In this document: positions 1 through 6,389 of the stretch, in pieces
Layout: every line of letters starts with the position of its first letter
Position numbering within the stretch: position 1 is the first letter of the stretch
Source of the DNA: an uncultured Eubacteriales bacterium
Lineage (GTDB): Bacteria; Bacillota; Clostridia; Christensenellales; UBA1242
Assembly: GCA_949067325.1 (NCBI GenBank)
Contig: CARTDZ010000014.1
Span: 1 to 9,140, forward strand
DNA: 9,140 nucleotides
Reading direction: 5' to 3'
Program-made: the position numbers and the translations under genes
Notes under the pieces: model-generated
What the model was told of the DNA's origin: nothing
Database searches by the model: none
What the model saw: the letters and a program-made list of their open reading frames with translations, nothing else

Positions 1-87
1 CTAGTCTTTTTTCATTACTTAGAAGAAAGCAAAACCAGTCCTCTTTTCTCGTTGTGAGCGAAGGCAAACTCGAACGAAGCGCGGTGA

Positions 88-183
88 GTGCCTAAGGCAC
101 CGAGCATAGAAAGTGGCCAAGCCACCTTTAAGCTCTTATTATTAAGAAAGTCTTATTTGAAGATTAGTGGGTGCCTAAGGCAC
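88..183. repeat. Duplicated 13-bp palindrome flanking a third hairpin
   Basis: The palindrome GTGCCTAAGGCAC occurs exactly at 88-100 and again at 171-183. Each copy can fold as a 5-bp stem with a 3-nt loop. Between them, 113-125 (GTGGC-CAA-GCCAC) is a different 5-bp stem with a 3-nt loop, extendable to 110-128 with one bulged C. The first copy also has an alternative outer pairing, CGGTG at 82-86 with CACCG at 98-102. A start-to-stop reading frame crosses this stretch, but the hairpins and the lack of any recognisable protein argue that it is non-coding. It could be a small REP-like intergenic repeat or stacked terminators of an unseen upstream gene. The repeats are certain; the role is not known. 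Confidence 0.7.
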
Positions 184-190
184 TTTTTTT
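168..190 (+). terminator. Probable intrinsic terminator (second palindrome copy)
   Basis: The palindrome at 171-183 gives the stem GTGCC/GGCAC with loop TAA and is followed at once by seven T residues (184-190). G-U pairs could extend the stem on both sides. This is the form of a rho-independent terminator and would end a transcript entering from the left of the window. The stem is short, so it may be a weak stop. Confidence 0.55.
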
Positions 191-220
191 GTGGGCAAGT
201 AATTAAAACTCTTGCGCTGG

Positions 221-237
221 CATATCATGTTGATATG
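221..237. promoter_or_regulatory. Perfect inverted repeat ending in the start codon
   Basis: CATATCA (221-227), loop TGT (228-230) and TGATATG (231-237) form a perfect 7-bp inverted repeat. The last three bases, 235-237, are the proposed ATG of the YlxY-like gene. In DNA it could be an operator for a dimeric regulator. In RNA it could be a hairpin hiding the start codon. No Shine-Dalgarno sequence is visible upstream, so this gene probably starts in an unusual way or is poorly translated. The symmetry is seen directly; the function is inferred. Confidence 0.5.
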
Positions 238-957
238 AAAAAGATACGATTGAAAGTTTTTTATTTTAGAAGATTTTTTGTCAATGCAGCGATTGCATTG
301 ATGATCTGCGTTTTTGGCGGGCTTACAATTTGGGGCAGTGTGCGAGCATTGCCAACAGCCAATATCACCAACGGAGTTTACTACAGCGGTGACACAAATT
401 CAAACAATGCCTCACTTATGATCAATGTCTACTGGGGCACTGAATATCTCGATGGAATGCTTGAAGTTCTTTCAGAAAAAAACGTCAAAACGACCTTCTT
501 TGTTGGCGGAACTTGGGCGCTGAAAAATGAGGAAATGCTCAACAAAATCAAGTCTCAAGGTCATGAGATTGGCAATCATGGTTATAATCATCGCGACCAT
601 GACAAAATATCTGAAAGCGACAACCTCAAAGAAATTTCAAACACTCACAAAATTGTTCAAGAACTTAGTGGCGTAGAAATGAACCTTTTTGCACCACCAA
701 GCGGGGCTTATAATAAGACAACAGTCAGTGCGGCAACAAGTTTAGGATATAAGACCATTATGTGGACACGTGACACAATAGACTGGCGAGATAAAAATAC
801 AGACCTCATCTATAGCAGGGCAATCAAAAACGCAAAAGGCGGAGATTTGATTTTGATGCACCCAACAGCAAACACGCTTGAAGCTTTGCCAAAAATCATA
901 GAATATTATCAGTCCAACAATCTCAATTTGACAACTGTAACAGAGACTTTGGGTTAA
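235..957 (+). CDS. YlxY-like sporulation-type polysaccharide deacetylase homologue, membrane-anchored
   Basis: The product is 240 aa. A basic N-terminus and one hydrophobic segment (about residues 16-34) act as a signal anchor, placing the catalytic-fold domain outside the membrane. Residues about 60-236 are a NodB/CE4 domain. The usual TFDDG motif is replaced by INVYWG (63-68), so both acidic residues (catalytic base and one metal ligand) are missing. The two metal-binding histidines remain (H115 and H119 in NHGYNH), as do APPSGAY (153-159), IDW (182-184) and MHPT (208-211). From memory, this pattern matches the YlxY family of spore formers (B. subtilis ylxY lies near this chromosomal region). 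It is probably not a normal deacetylase and may bind peptidoglycan. The ATG at 235 was chosen because it starts just before the anchor; the frame stays open back to a GTG at 88, but that stretch contains a terminator. No good ribosome binding site is visible. Confidence 0.8.
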   Translation: MKKIRLKVFYFRRFFVNAAIALMICVFGGLTIWGSVRALPTANITNGVYYSGDTNSNNASLMINVYWGTEYLDGMLEVLSEKNVKTTFFVGGTWALKNEEMLNKIKSQGHEIGNHGYNHRDHDKISESDNLKEISNTHKIVQELSGVEMNLFAPPSGAYNKTTVSAATSLGYKTIMWTRDTIDWRDKNTDLIYSRAIKNAKGGDLILMHPTANTLEALPKIIEYYQSNNLNLTTVTETLG

Positions 958-1055
958 ATAGAAGCATAAAATAATGTAAAAATATAAAAAAAACAATATC
1001 TGATATCTTTCGACAAAAGCAAAAAGGACAAAAAAGGTCATGATACTTCAAAAAA

Positions 1056-1088
1056 TGTCTCAACTTAGTTTGAGATATTTTCTTTTTG
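1056..1088 (+). terminator. Intrinsic terminator after the YlxY-like gene
   Basis: TCTCAA (1058-1063) pairs with TTGAGA (1070-1075) over a 6-nt loop, or as TCTCAAC with GTTTGAGA carrying one bulged T. A T-rich run follows (1076-1087). It lies about 100 bp after the stop codon at 957. The 958-1055 stretch in between is A-rich and shows no gene. The right stem arm is also used as a -35 element by the next promoter. Confidence 0.65.
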
Positions 1089-1097
1089 TGCTAAAAT
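1070..1097 (+). promoter_or_regulatory. Sigma-A-type promoter of the spoIIIE operon (extended -10)
   Basis: TTGAGA (1070-1075) is separated by 16 bp from TAAAAT (1092-1097), and an extended -10 TGC (1089-1091) sits directly before the -10. The recA promoter in this window has the same plan. Transcription would start roughly 1103-1106, giving a leader of about 35 nt before spoIIIE. No further terminator is visible until after recA, so spoIIIE, rimO, pgsA and the cinA-like gene are probably one transcript. Confidence 0.65.
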
Positions 1098-1139
1098 AGA
1101 CTTGAGAAAATTTGCGACTTTGCATTAAAAGGGTGTTAA

Positions 1140-4067
1140 ATGGCAACATTTCAAGTTTCAAATAAAAAGAAAACTCAAAAAAGCGGCAAAAATGTTAAAA
1201 AAATTTGGGGAATAACCTTGCTTGCTTTGGCAACGATAATCTTTCTCTTCTCAGTGACTCGCCTTGTCGCACCACTGCAATACTTTTTGCTCGGTACTTT
1301 CGGTATTTTTGTCTATCCAATGTCAATTTTGATGATGATTATAGGCCTAGCACTTCTCAACAACAAACGTTACGTTATGCCAAAACGCTATGCCATCTTT
1401 TTAACTCTTTCTATCATATTTCTTATCACAATTATCCAGCTTATTATACTTCGTGAGCCTGCAAATATGACTTTCGGTCAATATCTCGGTCAAAGTTACA
1501 CCAAACAATGGACGGCAGGCGGTATTATCGCAGGTTTTATTGTTACTTGTCTTGTTATGCCAATCGGTACTTGGGGTGCGGGCATAATTCTTTCGCTTGC
1601 TTTTGTCGTATCCTTAGCATTTTTCATAGAAAGTCTTTTGAAAGTAATGAAGGTTCAACAACCAAAATCTCAGGTGAGAATTCAAATCAAAGAAAAAGAA
1701 AAGAAGCCAAAACAAAAGCCAATCGAGGTGAAAGAAAGACATCAAGAACCTAACATCATGCTTGGCGGAAATATTCAAGAGGAACTGACCAAAGAGCAAA
1801 TAGCAAAACAAAAACTAGGTCTTCTTGGCGGCAATAAAAATATATATGATGATTATGAAATCAAAGAAGAAAAACCAAAAAATAAAATTCCTGAAGGCAT
1901 GACAATGAGGGAATATTTGCTTTCACCTCCAACTGTTGATATGAACTCTTTTATCTCAAAAAAACCGCCTAAAAGACAGTCTTATACATCTTCTCAAGTG
2001 CCAAATGCAACAAATGCTGAAATCAATAGGGCGTTTAATGAAATAAAAAATCAAGACCCAATCAAACCTTCTCAATTTGTGCATGAAGAAGAATATGATT
2101 TTTCACAAAATACTCCTGTTAAACGCGGCAACTTGCCAGAAGTTAAGCCAGAACAAATAACAAGTGAAGCAGAAGATATAATTCGCTCAGTAGTAGAAGA
2201 AGAAAGATTGCAAATGGGCATTGACGATCTTGCAACCGCTGACTATATAGAGTATCCTGAAAATGACGAGGCAGATATTGCAATAAATGAATTTGAAAGC
2301 AAGAAAAATTTTGATAGGTTGGAACGTTCTGAACGGAGCGACCGCTTCGACCGCACGATTGACCGAAGCGACCGCTCCTTCGATCGCACGACACAGCCAA
2401 ATCCAACCTCTCGTGATAGTTTCGCTCGCCCAGACAGATCGCAAACACAAAACTTCGATCGCAATTTTGATCGCAATTCAGACCGTAATACAGAAAAGTT
2501 TGACCAAAATCAAACAAGCCAACTTCAAAACTCAGACCGAAATCTAGAACGCAAAAAGCGTTTTGTCGAACTAGACGGCGAAGTAAGCGAAGAAAAAGAA
2601 ACAAACAAACCTTATCGCTATAGCCGACCATCACTCGATCTTATCACAACCCAGTCAGACGATCTTTCGATGTTTAATGAAGAAATACCAATGAAAAGGG
2701 TGGCGCTTGAAAACGCTCTTGAAAAATTTGGAGTTCCAGCCAAAGTTCAAAGCGTCGTTATAGGCCCAACGGTAACTCGCTACGAAATCGCAATGCCAGA
2801 AGGTATTTCAGTCAAAAGAATTCTCTCACTTGACGCCGACATAGCCTATGCGCTTTCAGCTCAAGGCCAGATAAGAATTGAAGCGCCAATTCCAGGCCGA
2901 AGCATCGTTGGCATCGAAGTTCCAAACTCAAAAGTTGCAAAAGTCAGCATAAAAGATGTGCTTCAGTCAAAAGAATTTTCAATGAGCCCATCACCACTTA
3001 CTTTTGCTCTAGGCAAAGACATTGCAGGGGCAGTAAAGATTTGCAACCTCCAAAAAATGCCACACCTTTTGGTAGCAGGTACAACAGGCTCAGGTAAATC
3101 AGTCTGCCTCAACACCATCATCGTTTCAATCCTCTACAAAGCCGCACCAGACGAGGTCAAGTTTATCATGATTGACCCAAAACAGGTGGAACTTTCAATG
3201 TACGAGGGGCTTCCTCATCTCGTAGTGCCAAAAGTAATCACAGACGCCAACAAAGCCGTCAACGCTTTGCAGTGGGCAGTTGATGAAATGGAACGCCGCT
3301 TCAATCTTATCAGTGAAGCTCGCGTCCGCAACATCGGCGAGTATAACCAAATGGACGATGTAAAGTCTGGCAAAAAGAAAAAAATGCCATACCTCGTCAT
3401 CATTTTCGACGAATTTGCTGACTTTATGGTGGAACATAAAAACGAAATCGAAAGCAAAATTCAACGCCTCGCTCAAAAAGCACGTGCGGCAGGAATACAC
3501 CTCATTCTCGCAACTCAACGTCCTTCAACTGATGTGGTAACAGGAACTATCAAGGCAAACTTTCCTGCCCGCATTGCCTTCAAAGTGGCAAGCCGTGTAG
3601 ACGGTGAGGTTATTCTCGGCTCAACAGGTGCAGAAAAATTGCTTGGCTGGGGTGATATGCTTTACAAACCAGCTGACTCTGCTCCAGCTCGTCTTCAAGG
3701 CTGCTTCATTGATACGCCAGAAACAAAAGATATTGTCAATTTCATCATCGAAAACAATGACGAAATCATCGACACTGACGCCCAAAACGCTATCAATGGC
3801 ATGGGCAAATCGTCAGGCGGAAGCGGCGACAATGACAGCAGCATGGATCCACTTCTTCCACAAGCCCTCAAAATCTGTATAGACAACGGCGTGGCCTCAA
3901 CCACAATGGTGCAACGCAAACTCTCAATAGGTTATCCAAGGGCAGCACGTATAGTCGACCAAATGGAAGAGCGCGGCTATATCTCCTCGGCTGAAGGCTC
4001 AAAACAACGCACCGTTTATACTACAATAGAAGAATTTTATCAAATCTTTGGGGATAATTATGACTAA
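1140..4067 (+). CDS. spoIIIE: DNA translocase FtsK/SpoIIIE
   Basis: The product is 975 aa, long for SpoIIIE (around 790 in B. subtilis) because of an expanded linker. It is a hexameric membrane-anchored ATPase that pumps chromosomal DNA through division or sporulation septa. Residues about 22-165 hold four or five membrane helices. About 170-510 is a hydrophilic linker with an Asp-Arg repeat section (391-474). The alpha/beta motor follows, with Walker A GTTGSGKS at 647-654, Walker B IIFDEF with D757-E758, and the ATQRPS motif. A Gly/Ser-rich hinge leads to the gamma winged helix (903 to the end), with recognition helix GYPRAARIVDQME. The start ATG has AAAAGGGTG just upstream. It overlaps rimO by 8 bp. 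It could equally be named ftsK; the spore role is inferred from the YlxY-like neighbour. Its gamma domain has a close copy in the pgsA product of the same operon. Confidence 0.96.
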   Translation: MATFQVSNKKKTQKSGKNVKKIWGITLLALATIIFLFSVTRLVAPLQYFLLGTFGIFVYPMSILMMIIGLALLNNKRYVMPKRYAIFLTLSIIFLITIIQLIILREPANMTFGQYLGQSYTKQWTAGGIIAGFIVTCLVMPIGTWGAGIILSLAFVVSLAFFIESLLKVMKVQQPKSQVRIQIKEKEKKPKQKPIEVKERHQEPNIMLGGNIQEELTKEQIAKQKLGLLGGNKNIYDDYEIKEEKPKNKIPEGMTMREYLLSPPTVDMNSFISKKPPKRQSYTSSQVPNATNAEINRAFNEIKNQDPIKPSQFVHEEEYDFSQNTPVKRGNLPEVKPEQITSEAEDIIRSVVEEERLQMGIDDLATADYIEYPENDEADIAINEFESKKNFDRLERSERSDRFDRTIDRSDRSFDRTTQPNPTSRDSFARPDRSQTQNFDRNFDRNSDRNTEKFDQNQTSQLQNSDRNLERKKRFVELDGEVSEEKETNKPYRYSRPSLDLITTQSDDLSMFNEEIPMKRVALENALEKFGVPAKVQSVVIGPTVTRYEIAMPEGISVKRILSLDADIAYALSAQGQIRIEAPIPGRSIVGIEVPNSKVAKVSIKDVLQSKEFSMSPSPLTFALGKDIAGAVKICNLQKMPHLLVAGTTGSGKSVCLNTIIVSILYKAAPDEVKFIMIDPKQVELSMYEGLPHLVVPKVITDANKAVNALQWAVDEMERRFNLISEARVRNIGEYNQMDDVKSGKKKKMPYLVIIFDEFADFMVEHKNEIESKIQRLAQKARAAGIHLILATQRPSTDVVTGTIKANFPARIAFKVASRVDGEVILGSTGAEKLLGWGDMLYKPADSAPARLQGCFIDTPETKDIVNFIIENNDEIIDTDAQNAINGMGKSSGGSGDNDSSMDPLLPQALKICIDNGVASTTMVQRKLSIGYPRAARIVDQMEERGYISSAEGSKQRTVYTTIEEFYQIFGDNYD
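2310..2561 (+). repeat. Asp-Arg repeat linker within SpoIIIE
   Basis: Residues 391-474 contain eleven DR dipeptides, mostly as FDR, SDR, IDR or PDR, plus ER units and Asn/Gln/Thr/Ser filler. This is a low-complexity, evenly charged, probably disordered tether between the membrane anchor and the motor. The DNA is locally richer in CGA/CGC/GAC codons than the surrounding gene and shows repeated units such as GATCGC. It contains an inverted repeat at 2335-2349/2364-2378. It looks like an expanding coding microsatellite. Confidence 0.8.
3846..4064 (+). other. FtsK gamma domain of SpoIIIE
   Basis: Residues 903-975 form the winged-helix domain that, in the FtsK/SpoIIIE family, reads short oriented DNA sequences (KOPS in E. 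coli, SRS in B. subtilis) and sets the direction of pumping. The recognition helix runs GYPRAARIVDQME. At the three positions that, as I recall, contact bases in FtsK (Asn, Arg, Glu in GYNRAARxxE), this protein has P933, R937 and D940. It is listed separately because it is the source or sister of the domain found on PgsA. Confidence 0.9.
4050..4055 (+). promoter_or_regulatory. Ribosome binding site that selects the rimO start
   Basis: GGGGAT at 4050-4055, inside the last codons of spoIIIE, lies 4-6 nt before the ATG at 4060. It favours that ATG over an in-frame TTG at 4048, which the site itself overlaps, and over the ATG at 4093, which has only poor upstream purines. Its position implies that rimO translation is coupled to spoIIIE. 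Confidence 0.6.
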
Positions 4068-4125
4068 AAAAGAACTCTCGGATAAAAAAACTATGACAAA
4101 AAAAGAACTTCTGACCAAAAAAGTC
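4060..4125 (+). repeat. Tandem 33-bp duplication covering the rimO start codon
   Basis: 4060-4092 and 4093-4125 are imperfect direct copies, each beginning ATGAC(T/A)AAAAAAGAACT. They encode MTKKELSDKKT followed by MTKKELLTKKV. Each copy carries an in-frame ATG, so two start codons 33 bp apart are available. The copies have drifted at several positions, so the event is not recent. The RimO family normally starts close to the SxGC motif, which fits the second ATG being ancestral. Confidence 0.75.
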
Positions 4126-5415
4126 TCAGCCATCTCACTTGGCTGCGACAAAAACAAGGTTGACCTTGAAAAATTGCTGGGCAGAATAAAAGAATATGGC
4201 CTTGAAATAACAGCAGATATTTCATACGCTGACATCGTCATAGTCAACACATGTGCATTTATTCAACCAGCTGAAGAAGAAGCTATTTCAAATATAATTG
4301 AAATGGAAGCACTAAAACAAAACGGCCGCATTGAAAAAATTATCGTCACTGGTTGTTTTCCTGAACGCCATTACAGCGAAATGAAATCGCTCTTTCCTGA
4401 TGTCGACGCTTTCTTAAAAATAAAAGACAACATAGACATCTGCAAAACGATAGAACAGCTCTATGAGCTACCTCAATCAAAAAAATATAATGAAGGGGAA
4501 AGGGTGCTTACAAGCGGCAACACCTACGCTTATCTAAAAATAGCAGACGGCTGCAACAACGTTTGCTCTTACTGCACAATTCCTCGCATTCGCGGCCGCT
4601 ACATATCACAGCCAATCGACGAGCTTGTCGCAGAAGCCAAAAATCTTGTCTCTCGAGGCGTTCAAGAAATTATCTTAGTCGCACAGGATACAACTCGCTA
4701 TGGCGAGGATCTTTATGGCGAAAACAAACTCGTTGACCTATGCAAAAAACTTTGCAAAATAAAAGATCTCAAATACCTTCGCATTCACTATGCTTATCCT
4801 GAAAAGGTGACAAAACAACTTCTCGATTTCATTGCAAATGAAGACAAAATGTGCAAATATATTGACATTCCTCTTCAACATATTGACAATGAAATCCTAA
4901 AAAGTATGCGTAGACGCCTAAGCGAACAGGATACTCGCAATCTTATCAACTTTATCAAATCAAATTATCCGCAAATATCAATTCGCTCAACTTTCATAGT
5001 TGGCTATCCAGGCGAAACGAGACAAAAATTTAACAAACTCTGCCATTTCTTAAAAGAAGCAGAAATAGACTACGCAGGCTTTTTTCCTTATTCAAAAGAA
5101 CAAAATACTGCAAGCTACTACATGAAAAAACATCTGTCTCAACGCACAAAGAAAAAACGCTTGAAAAAAGCACAAAAAATTCAAGAAAAAATCATGTTCC
5201 AAAAAGCAAACGCTCTAATAGGTCGAGAAATAACAGTTCTTGTCGATAAGTTCGACGAAAACACAGGTGACTATATCGCACATGGCCAAAATATGTCGCC
5301 TTTAGTTGACTTTGGCGTGCGTTTTGTAGATAATGGAAGTGTAAAAATAGGCGACGTCACAAAAGTCAAAATATTTGGCTTTGATGGTGCTGATTATTTA
5401 GGGGAGGCATTATGA
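4060..5415 (+). CDS. rimO: Ribosomal protein S12 methylthiotransferase RimO
   Basis: The product is 451 aa. It is a cytoplasmic radical-SAM enzyme that adds a methylthio group to a conserved aspartate of ribosomal protein S12. The N-terminal UPF0004 domain has the three cysteines of the second cluster: C29 (SLGCDKNK), C65 (NTCAF) and C99 (TGCF). The radical-SAM CxxxCxxC motif is C165, C169 and C172, followed by IPRIRGRY, which is typical of RimO rather than MiaB. A C-terminal TRAM-type domain spans roughly the last 65 residues. The usual SLGCPKN has D in place of P. The extra lysine-rich N-terminus comes from a tandem 33-bp duplication (4060-4125). The gene overlaps spoIIIE by 8 bp and pgsA by 4 bp (ATGA), so it is translationally coupled on both sides. 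Confidence 0.93.
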   Translation: MTKKELSDKKTMTKKELLTKKVSAISLGCDKNKVDLEKLLGRIKEYGLEITADISYADIVIVNTCAFIQPAEEEAISNIIEMEALKQNGRIEKIIVTGCFPERHYSEMKSLFPDVDAFLKIKDNIDICKTIEQLYELPQSKKYNEGERVLTSGNTYAYLKIADGCNNVCSYCTIPRIRGRYISQPIDELVAEAKNLVSRGVQEIILVAQDTTRYGEDLYGENKLVDLCKKLCKIKDLKYLRIHYAYPEKVTKQLLDFIANEDKMCKYIDIPLQHIDNEILKSMRRRLSEQDTRNLINFIKSNYPQISIRSTFIVGYPGETRQKFNKLCHFLKEAEIDYAGFFPYSKEQNTASYYMKKHLSQRTKKKRLKKAQKIQEKIMFQKANALIGREITVLVDKFDENTGDYIAHGQNMSPLVDFGVRFVDNGSVKIGDVTKVKIFGFDGADYLGEAL

Positions 5416-6374
5416 ACACACCAAACAAAATCACCTTAGCAAGGATTTTGCTCATTCCAGTAATAATATTTTTCTATCTAGCAACCTTTATTCCAGGCGG
5501 CAAATTTATCGCAGCAAGTCTTTTTGTAATAGCTTGCCTTACAGACTTTCTTGACGGCTATCTCGCCAGAAAAAACAACCAAGTCACAGATCTTGGCAAG
5601 TTTTTTGACTCCATAGCAGACAAAATCCTCATTATGACAGGTCTTGTTCTTATTATAGGCGTGCCAGTTCGTTATGAATATCTTGTTATCGGCCGCCCAA
5701 TCCAATTTGTCTCAGTGTGCATTATCATCATGCTTGCGCGTGAATTTATCATCAGCGCTTTAAGACAAGTTGCAGCCGCAAAAGGCAAAGTCCTTGCAGC
5801 TGAAATGAGCGGAAAAATCAAGGCAACACTTCAGTTTGTCACTATCGCACTCTACCTCTTCTATGCAGGCTTTGTGCAAGAAACCACACTTCTTATCGGC
5901 GATGAGGCAAAACTTGCAAATCTTATTATCAACATAATTTTGCTCGTCTTCCTCTCACTCACAACAATCCTAACAGTCACTTCAGGCATAAACTACATCA
6001 TGAAAAATCTTCACGTTTTCAAAGAAACAAAAAGTTCAGAAAACACAACAAGTTTTCAATCAGCTCCAACAATTGAAGCTCAAACCCTGCCAGAAACTTC
6101 TTCAAAAAAAGCGAACCAAGCCTCAAAAAACACCCATCTCAAAACACAAAACCCACTCGCAAACTATGACCCACTTATTCCACAAGCACTTGATATTTTT
6201 CTAGAAATAGGTTACGCTTCAACAACAATGCTTCAACGCAAGCTCAGCGTAGGCTATGCTCGAGCATCAAAAATAGTTGATCAAATGGAGGAACTTTCTC
6301 TCATCTCCTCACTTGAAGGTAAAACTCGAAAAATCCTTGTCACAAAAGAGGAATTTGAGAAAAAATACAACTAA
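5412..6374 (+). CDS. pgsA: Phosphatidylglycerophosphate synthase fused to an FtsK gamma domain
   Basis: The product is 320 aa against about 180-200 for the family. Residues 1-200 are a complete CDP-alcohol phosphatidyltransferase, an integral membrane enzyme that joins CDP-diacylglycerol and glycerol 3-phosphate to make phosphatidylglycerol phosphate. The motif D45-x2-D48-G49-x2-A52-R53-x8-G62-x3-D66-x3-D70 is intact, and AREFIISALR (109-118) and SGKIKATLQ (133-141) match PgsA. About six membrane helices are visible. A Ser/Thr/Gln-rich linker (about 201-252) then leads to a winged-helix FtsK gamma domain (253-320). In this fold the C-terminus is expected in the cytoplasm, so the domain could reach DNA. 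The start ATG overlaps the rimO stop (ATGA) and has a strong AGGGGAGG 4 nt upstream. No stop or frameshift separates the two parts. The enzyme identity is very likely; the role of the extra domain is unknown. Confidence 0.95.
   Translation: MNTPNKITLARILLIPVIIFFYLATFIPGGKFIAASLFVIACLTDFLDGYLARKNNQVTDLGKFFDSIADKILIMTGLVLIIGVPVRYEYLVIGRPIQFVSVCIIIMLAREFIISALRQVAAAKGKVLAAEMSGKIKATLQFVTIALYLFYAGFVQETTLLIGDEAKLANLIINIILLVFLSLTTILTVTSGINYIMKNLHVFKETKSSENTTSFQSAPTIEAQTLPETSSKKANQASKNTHLKTQNPLANYDPLIPQALDIFLEIGYASTTMLQRKLSVGYARASKIVDQMEELSLISSLEGKTRKILVTKEEFEKKYN
6168..6371 (+). other. FtsK/SpoIIIE gamma winged-helix domain on PgsA
   Basis: Residues 253-303 align without gaps to residues 903-953 of the SpoIIIE in this window with 35 of 51 identical (hand count). 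Shared blocks include ASTTM, QRKLS, IVDQMEE and ISS. The match continues more weakly into an EEF motif near the C-terminus. The recognition helix reads GYARASKIVDQME (281-293), with A283, K287 and D290 at the presumed base-contact positions. Synonymous codons have diverged widely between the two copies, so the duplication is old and the protein has been kept under selection. Confidence 0.93.
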
Positions 6375-6389
6375 GACAAAAGAGGAATT

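Noticed and set aside
1..95. Tail of an upstream protein in the first or third frame
   Set aside because: Short open stretches end at 57 and 95, but neither gives recognisable protein sequence, and the region is rich in hairpins.
88..234. Extension of the YlxY-like gene back to a GTG at 88
   Set aside because: The added 49 residues show no family similarity, the stretch holds two palindromes and a terminator with T7, and the ATG at 235 gives a standard basic N-terminus plus membrane anchor.
2143..2634. Long antisense frames opposite the SpoIIIE linker
   Set aside because: They are by-products of the repetitive GAC/CGN codons in the Asp-Arg repeat, with no ribosome binding sites or family features.
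3195..3518. Antisense frame opposite the SpoIIIE motor domain
   Set aside because: It lies over highly conserved ATPase codons and has no independent start signal or recognisable product.
4048..4059. TTG start for rimO at 4048
   Set aside because: The ribosome binding site GGGGAT overlaps it, and an ATG with proper spacing lies at 4060.
4488..4506. GAAGGGGAAAGGG as a SpoIIIE/FtsK orienting site
   Set aside because: It is G-rich on the right strand but does not match GAGAAGGG or GGGNAGGG, and a single site would mean little without genome-wide skew.
5412..6374. Frameshift or assembly fusion explaining the PgsA gamma domain
   Set aside because: The frame is continuous through a plausible linker. 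The nucleotide sequence differs from the spoIIIE copy at many synonymous sites, which a misassembly would not produce. It still merits comparison with relatives.
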